Positions 57,753-64,000 of a DNA stretch of 64,000 nucleotides are shown piece by piece. Within the stretch, counting starts at the first letter, position 1. Each line of letters starts with the position of its first letter. This DNA is from Naganishia liquefaciens (taxonomy: Eukaryota > Basidiomycota > Tremellomycetes > Filobasidiales > Filobasidiaceae). The DNA is taken from NCBI GenBank assembly GCA_013423385.1, contig BLZA01000020.1, positions 1-64,000 on the forward strand, read 5' to 3'. Under the pieces are notes generated by a model that was not told the DNA's origin, searched no databases, and was given only the letters and a program-made list of their open reading frames with translations. Both the position numbers and the translations under genes were made by a program.

Positions 57753-58991
57753 GTGCATGCCCGTCGAGGTGCTTCTTTCCGGCAATCTGCGCATGACGAG
57801 CACCCGACTCTCCGGATGCCGGAAAGTCGCATAAACGACACCCATCCAGTCTCGACGTCGCGACGAGGGGTACCTCTTCGTGAACGTTTTGAGTTCACAC
57901 CGATAACCCGGCCGACTTCCACCTCTAGCCAACAAACGCTGCGCGCTCTTCCCGAGCCCTCCGAATGCTGATCTACCGAGAACCCCGTCTCGAGAGGATT
58001 ACATGTTCGAATATACTGTCCGACATCTGACGGCGCCGCATTCTGCTGCTGTGTGTCGGAGGTGGCGGAGTTTGGGGCTCTAAAGGGTCATCGCTCCAAA
58101 CCTTGCGGCGCGTCGGCTTGATATTTACGTTCGGCTGGAGGGAGGTTGTGGACATTGGTTCTACTGACGGGCGACGGTGACTCCACTGAGCGACTGCGTT
58201 TGTATGAGTCGGGGTTATGAGCTTGTTGTAGGGGTAATTTGTAGCCGGTGGCTACGTTCTCTTCATTATTTTCCAGCAACACAGATGACCGAGGCACCTC
58301 GAGGCGACTCTTGGTCGTCACTGTCACGCTTCCATGGCCCGTTTCGAAATTGCGACGCCAGACATTTCCTCGTTCCTTTCGACTCGTCGCGAGTCTGATG
58401 AACCGGTACCGCGAGCAGACTTTTTCGACTCTCAAAGATCGCCGTGGATCCCTTGTTTTCAGTGGCTCGTCTTGTCTCGATGGATGGGACGACTTTGGCT
58501 TGATTGCTACATGTCTGAAGCCATTCCGTCTCCACCCGCCTCATCGCTTCAGCATGGGTCGGATGAAACGATGGCACGACCCGATGGACAACGCGTCATC
58601 GGCGTCGAGCGGTGGGCTCCTTGCAGGTACATCGTTCCTTGATGAAGATCCGATACGTACGGTTTCGAGCTCTACCGACAAGTCCGACGGCGGTAGAATA
58701 TTTGACTACGAATCCAGACTTGCCGAGGGCAGTGGACGTTTTCCCTTGAATATTAAGATCTCTAGCACCGACGCGACGATTCATCGTTCACCTGCCCTCC
58801 CGTGGATCTCGCTTTTGATACGGGAACCGGGGTCATCATTGCTCCGCCACCGCCCGTCACCGCATCTTCTCAGCCTTTGTCCCACCTATACGTCCGTTCC
58901 ACGGACGTTGCTCACCGAGCACTCGCCGGAACTGTTTGTCCCTCCCCACGAGCGATTACGACGGAGAGGACTGGGGTGCGGCCGAGGATGA
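57753..58991 (+). CDS. Uncertain hypothetical gene
   Basis: Two plus-strand frames look partly protein-like: 57753-57971 (VPLRERFEFTPITRPTSTSS) and 58248-58991 (GGRIFDYESRLAEGSGRFPL, LNIKISSTDATIHRSPALPW). They could be exons of one gene, but clear junctions were not found. A minus-strand reading (58435 to 57973, ERKYQADAPQGLER and RKVWSDDPLEPQTPPPPTHS) also looks natural, so even the strand is uncertain. No domain, signal or membrane segment is recognised. Confidence 0.25.
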
Positions 58992-59429
58992 TCGGATTCG
59001 GGTGTCACGTTTTTGCGGTCGATGGTGCGCACTGGCACTGATAAGAGGTGAATGAAAGGTTGGTATTCGTGGAGAGGTTTGATGAGGGATTATCACGACG
59101 TCCCTCTATCCGTCCATGAGCTTGAATCATGTCGATCGTTTGGCGTCTACGATACGTGCTTCAGAGGTCCCCGTCCGGGTAGTCGACGCTAGATATCCCC
59201 CGGAGCATCGCGCTGCTGCGCATCGCCGGTTTCGTTGACATTCCGCGTCGAGGTGTTTTGCGATAGCACGACCCATGATCCCCCTGCCTGTGCGTGACTG
59301 CCCTGTGGTGCTGTGTATTATGGCGCGCGACCGATCACCCGACCGACCGACCGATCACGCGGGCAGGGGGACGGGACGACTAGAGATGGCCGACCGCCCC
59401 GGCTGGGATACCGCAAGAGAGCGCAAGTC

Positions 59430-62228
59430 ATGCGTCGGCTCGTGGTCGCACTCGATCAGGACAACTTTTACGTCGGTCCGTCGGCGAGTGGTGGTTGAGC
59501 CGGGGATAGATACTGACCGTGGATACCTTGCGCGTCTCGGCATTCGCCCTCTTTTATTCGATTTACATTCACCCACGACACCCGGCCTTTCCCCTTTCCC
59601 CCGACCGTCATCAGGCGTCGCTCGAATACTCGATCCAACGCTATGCAATCGTCCCATCGGAATCACCCAAAAGTCACTGCTCGCCACCGTCTCGTACGAA
59701 GCCCGTGCTCTCGGTCTCCGAAAGCTCCAATCCATCCAAAGCGCACGCGATGAGATAACCGCGTTGGGTGGAAAAGTCGTCAAGCAGGGATCCCACAGTC
59801 GTCTCCCAGAGGATGCTGGGGGAAAAGTCGAGCTGGTGTTGGTGGATGGAGAAGACTTGTCGGCATATCGACGGGCGAGTGAGGCGGTGGCGTGGATTGT
59901 TAGGAGTGTTGTCGGAGCGGAGGGCAGGAGGAGCGGGAAACGAAAGCGCGGCGAGGTGAGTGGGTCTTGTCAGGTTGGCATTGCCATGTGACAGTCGGAC
60001 GGGCATCGCAACGTAGAGGCCGAAAAGAATATGGTGACCGCACGAGAAACGAGCGTGTGCGCGTGCGCGCGCGCGTTCCAGCCGGCTTATTTCCCCCTCT
60101 CAAGTCTCCCCAACCTATCGCTCAAGCTGCTGATATCCCCCAATCCAGGTCCAACCACCAGAAGACGCGTACCCGGGACCCGAGAAATTGGGCATGGACG
60201 AGGTACGCCGTCACGCTAGAGGGACGGCACGAGCGCATTGACCGATTTTGTTTTCCATTTGACAGGTATTCGTCGACGTGACTACACTGGTTGATAACCA
60301 CTTGGCTTCCCATCCGGTGACGAACGGTAGGTCCATTTCGCGGCCACCACCGATCGCTTTTCCTGACGTTGACTCTTTTGCAGAAAAGGGCGAGACGTAT
60401 TTCGCGTTGCCGTCATCGGTGGAACGGGTGTTACGCGTGCCGGATGTCGTACCGGGTGATCCACTGGACGGTGGGTTTTGGTACGGGTCGCAGATCGAAG
60501 GGAAGATGGTTCCGTCAAGTTCGGACGACTTACGACCGTCCTCGGGCGACCATGGGAACGGGAATGGGCCGGGCATGGATGACGATGGATCTGGGATTCT
60601 TGTCGGGGAGACGTCGGAAGTGAGATCCTCATCAAGGAAAACGGACCCACGACTCGTCGCGGCAACGCATCTTTGTGCCTTTCTACGCCGGATCGTATAC
60701 CGCAAGACGGGCCTTTCATCATCGGGAGGTGTCGCGGGTGGCAAGATGCTTGCCAAGTTGATGGTCAGCGAAAACAAACCCGCAGGCAAGTCTAGTCGCG
60801 ACTCAGTGCGCTGTTGGATGGCTCACAGATAACACGATTGATAGGGCAGGCCGTGTGGATCGGCTTGGAGCGGGACGAAGCCGAGGATCCCGGTCGGAAT
60901 CCCAGAACATTGAGCCCTTCATGCGCCGTCTCTGCGCCGTCTCGAAATCCGCCTGATCCACTACAAGCCTACCTCGATCCCCTCCCCGTCCGGAATATAC
61001 AAGGCTTCGGTTCGGCCGTCGTAGCCACATTAAGAACCGCTTTTCCCTCGCTTCCGGAGGGTCCCACAATACACGACCTCCGCATGACGGCCTCGCATGC
61101 CGCTTTTCGACGCTTGTTGCCCGCTTCGCAGGCGTCGACGCTTTGGCACCTTCTTCATGGTCGGGATGATGCGCCCGTCAAGCCGAGTGCGCGGTGGCCG
61201 GGACAGATCAGCGTGGAAGATAGCTCGGCGTCGGATCTATGGCGGACGTTGTCCGTTATTCGCATCCAGGCGTTGACGCTGCTGGAGAAGCTGATTGAAC
61301 GAATGGAGGAAGAGTTGACGTACGGCGCGGACGAGCCGTACGCGGATGGAATAACATTTCGACCGAGGCCCCCGGTGCGCGGCGATGCCAAGTGGATGCG
61401 GTACCCGTCACGGTTGCGTCTCACCATTCGCACGTATACCTCGACGCAAAGCAAATCCGCGGCCATGCCGGCCTTTGTCTTTGATACCGCGACGGCAAGA
61501 CACGATCGGGCAAAGCGGATCATGACGTCGCTGGTCGACCGAATGATCAAGGGTATGCTGGGCAAGGGACGGAGTGGGTCGGGTGAGCCGGAATTTGAAG
61601 TCTATGTGTAAGCCATGCCATCGTTTGGTCCAGCCAGCGCTTTGACCCGCTTCAAAGGCTTAATCTCGCCGCTACCGAATTGCAAACATCGGCGCCACCT
61701 CCCCCGATTGGTACTCGGCTCCAGCCGGAAATCGATATGGACGTCTTGGCAGCCCTGCCCGAAACGATTCGCAAGGAAATGATGCATCGGTACGGCATTG
61801 CGAACAGTGCGACAGCACGGCACGAGGTGATTGAATTGTCAGATGATGATGAGCCGCACATCCATGGCGGGCGCGAGCTATCGGCACCGCCAAGCCCTTT
61901 TCCGGAGCATTCTTATGCCGCCGCGCAAGACAGCTTGATCAGCGATTCAACGCGAATCCCAACCAGAAGAAATCCCGCAGTCACGCCTTGCCTTGTCCCG
62001 GACGCGACGACACCCGCAACTACACAGACACAGCAAGGGGATGTTTCCGAACAGGACTCAACGGACATCGAGTCGCGGACAAACCAAGAGCAGGATGAAG
62101 CCGAAACAGAGGGACTCTGCGCCGAGTGCGGCAGCTACGTCTTTGCCTTTGCGGCGCAAGCTCATGCACGTTGGCATGAGCAGATGGATGCAGAATCAAA
62201 TAAGCTTGTACTGCAACTACCCGACTGA
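59430..62228 (+). CDS. Translesion DNA polymerase iota (Y-family)
   Basis: Inserts nucleotides opposite damaged bases in the nucleus. ATG 59430 gives MRRLVVALDQDNFYV, the palm start with the catalytic Asp. A GTCCGT intron joins it to VARILDPTLCNRPIGITQKS and VSYEARALGLRKLQ (fingers). VELVLVDGEDLSAYR and VQPPEDAYPGPEKLGMDEVF-type palm follow, with EVFVDVT as the second metal motif. LQAYLDPLPVRNIQGFGSAV is the thumb helix-hairpin-helix, and LLHGRDDAPVKPS, QISVEDSSA and WMRYPSRLRLTIR are the little-finger domain. Near the C-terminus are a UBM-type motif (EIDMDVLAALPETIRKEMMH, about 61735) and a UBZ-type finger (CAECGSYVFAFAAQAHARWH). These recruit the polymerase to ubiquitylated PCNA. Ends TGA 62228. 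Confidence 0.9.
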
Positions 62229-62548
62229 GCGAGATGCATCCCCGCGATATTGGACTGTCTTGCGGGATGTCTATTTATCCAGATTCTGCTCTTTCCTCGA
62301 TGCGACGGGCCGTTCCGAGCTGAATTCTCAAAGAGCAGCTGTTGAGGGCACCTCTGCTTCCCAAAGGCCGCACGAATCGCGCGCCTTTGGCAATACTGTT
62401 CTCAATGTAGGTGTCAAGCGTTCCTGAAAGCCGCAAGGCGGTATGCAGGCAGAGCCCTGCATATGCCGCGACCTCTCCAAAAAAGTTGTACATAGATTCA
62501 TGCATTCCAATGTTCACGCGCTACACGATATTACGTTCAGGATATCTG
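62229..62548. other. Short convergent intergenic region
   Basis: Separates the 3' ends of the polymerase iota and PCF11 genes; nothing else was seen. Confidence 0.5.
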
Positions 62549-64000
62549 TCAGACGCTCCTTTCCTTCTTGACATCCTTGTCAGCGTCCGGTGAGCCTTCT
62601 GCTTTGCGCTTGAGACTGTTGAGTTCTGCGTCCGACTCGACGTCAAGCCCAGTACCAGCTACTCCATTCGCAACGGCGGATTCCAGCTTGACTGCCGTGC
62701 GCAACGGGCTCTGAGCGACTTGCGCCTTGACGGCACCACCAGGAGCGGGCGCCGGAGTTGCCTCGCGACTCGCCGTCCCGCTGGGACTGGCCCCGCGCTG
62801 AAGGTCGGCAACGGCAGCGGTAGCCTTTCTGTTTGCTGCGGCCGTGGCCAATGCGTCCGCTCGGCATGTCGCGTGATAGTACTGAAATAATCAGCGCGCG
62901 GAGCGGCTTTCAGGAACCCCGACGCCATCAATCGACTCACGCTGTTCTTGACCTTGACACAGTTTCTCCAAACCCATTCCTCCTCATCCTGCACGAATTC
63001 GTCCACAAACTCTTCTTTACAGATCGGACACCGTCTCTTTCCGCCGCCGGCCTTGTCTTCCGCGGGAACGACCACCCATTTCTTGACCAGCTCCTCGTTC
63101 GCGCGCCGTTGGGCCATGGCAGCGGCCGTCGGACGAGGCGCCATCCCGGCAAGTGATCCGGCAGCGGGATCGACATCTTCGTCACGAACGCCGGTAAACG
63201 TTTCCGTAATATCGTTCACCCAGGCCTTTGGAAAACGTCATCAGCGCGCGTATTTCCCAGCTTGAACGCCCGTGGCAAAAGACATACCTCGACACGCGGA
63301 AGCCATCGCCTGTTTGCGCCCCGGCCCGTACTCTCCCTCTCCTTTCGGTTCCGACGGAAATGCCAATCCAAATGCTGCTGAAGCCGATCTTTACCCTTTT
63401 TCCCGGCAGCGAAACGCGCAGCGCATTGCGAGCATCGGTTGGGAAGATGTGTTGTCGGTTGGAACGTGCGTGTCCTGAGACAAGTCAGCCGAGGGTAAGG
63501 GTAGGGGGGAGCAGGGAGGAGGCGCTGCTGGACTCACTGGTTGAGATCTGACAGCGTCAGTTGTACATTCAAGCCCAAGATCAACTCTTCATATTCATCC
63601 ATTCCATCCGCCTCTTCGGGTTCCGCCACCGCCGCCGCCGCCACTGCCGCTGCCGCCGCTCCACCATCGGGCGTGTCTTCCGCCTTGACTTGACCCGACG
63701 CGGGACCGGGGACGGGTGTTCCCGTCTGACTCAGAATGCCCGCGCGCGCAAGGTTACCGAGTAGACTGGAGAAATCGAGGACGGGCGCTCCTCCGACGAC
63801 GACGACGGGAGGAGCGACTGGGGGAGGAGCCACGGGCGGAGCTGTCGCTGCATGCGGCATGTGCGGACTCTGCGTGGGGTTTGACGACGCCGCCGGGATC
63901 GGGAGGTTGAGTCCGGGGAGACCAAAGGGGAGTTGAATAGGCTTGGGCATGCTTATCGGTGGTTCTGGTCTCGAAGGCGGCGGTTGCGGGGGCGCCGGCG
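62549..64000 (-). CDS. PCF11: mRNA cleavage/polyadenylation factor Pcf11 (3' part)
   Basis: The minus-strand gene continues past the right edge, so the N-terminal CTD-interacting domain is not seen. What is present: a low-complexity Pro/Ala/Val region with FSSLLGNLARAGILSQTGTP (the FEG/CFIA interaction stretch style). Then comes the first zinc finger CSQCAARFAAGKKGKDRLQQ followed by HLDWHFR, the linker WVNDITETFTGVRDEDVDPA, the second finger CPICKEEFVDEFVQDEEEWV with downstream YHATCRAD, and a basic tail. Pcf11 bridges RNA polymerase II CTD to cleavage factor IA. Introns at about 63540 and 62880 are short. Confidence 0.9.

Noticed and set aside
58248-58400. RLLVVTVTLPW suggesting a trehalose-6-phosphate synthase-related start
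   Set aside because: No further synthase motif follows in any frame, and the match is a short hydrophobic strand.

Overview
This window reads as the left end of a fungal chromosome, most likely a basidiomycete yeast of the Tremellomycetes. The evidence is C-rich telomeric repeats (mostly CCCCTAA, so TTAGGGG on the other strand) at the left edge, intron-rich genes with mostly 45-80 nt GT-AG introns, a balanced to GC-rich composition, and a gene set (fungal Pol iota, RNase H1 with two hybrid-binding domains, a fungal ABCF protein, ESA1, PCF11) that fits Dikarya. The class-level call is inference. The telomere-inserted LINE is the best pointer, because CRE-type elements such as Cnl1 occupy telomeres in Cryptococcus.

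Layout. Positions 1-2980 are a head-to-tail array of three copies of a non-LTR retrotransposon (LINE), separated by telomeric repeats: the 42-nt 3' tail of one copy, one copy with an intact 845-aa reverse transcriptase ORF, and a 3' stub. All lie with the 3' end toward the chromosome interior, the orientation expected if the telomere 3' end primes reverse transcription. Positions 2980-5650 hold decayed Mutator-like DNA transposon remnants in opposite orientations around a small unknown ORF.

From 6.2 kb the region becomes genic: an ABCF ATPase (+), a multi-KH RNA-binding protein (-), two unknown genes (+), a DHA2-type MFS transporter (-), a small unknown protein, and ATG8 with unusually long introns (+). 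From 27 to 38.5 kb lies a faster-evolving stretch: two atypical bZIP-like proteins, a large coiled-coil protein, a broken coiled-coil gene, an F-box-like gene and an unknown membrane protein. From 39 kb the genes are again conserved: RNase H1, complex I subunit NDUFS4, an intron-containing tRNA-Trp, the MYST acetyltransferase ESA1, a secreted eight-cysteine protein, a GT8 glycosyltransferase with a 1.7-kb repeat-bearing intron, a divergently transcribed GT18-like glycosyltransferase, an uncertain ORF, translesion polymerase iota, and the 3' part of PCF11, cut by the window edge.

There is no operon-like organisation. The links worth noting are the telomere-LINE array, the GT8/GT18 divergent promoter, and the pair of related bZIP-like genes. 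Gene models were spliced by eye from GT-AG signals and protein-family continuity, so internal boundaries of the unknown genes are provisional.
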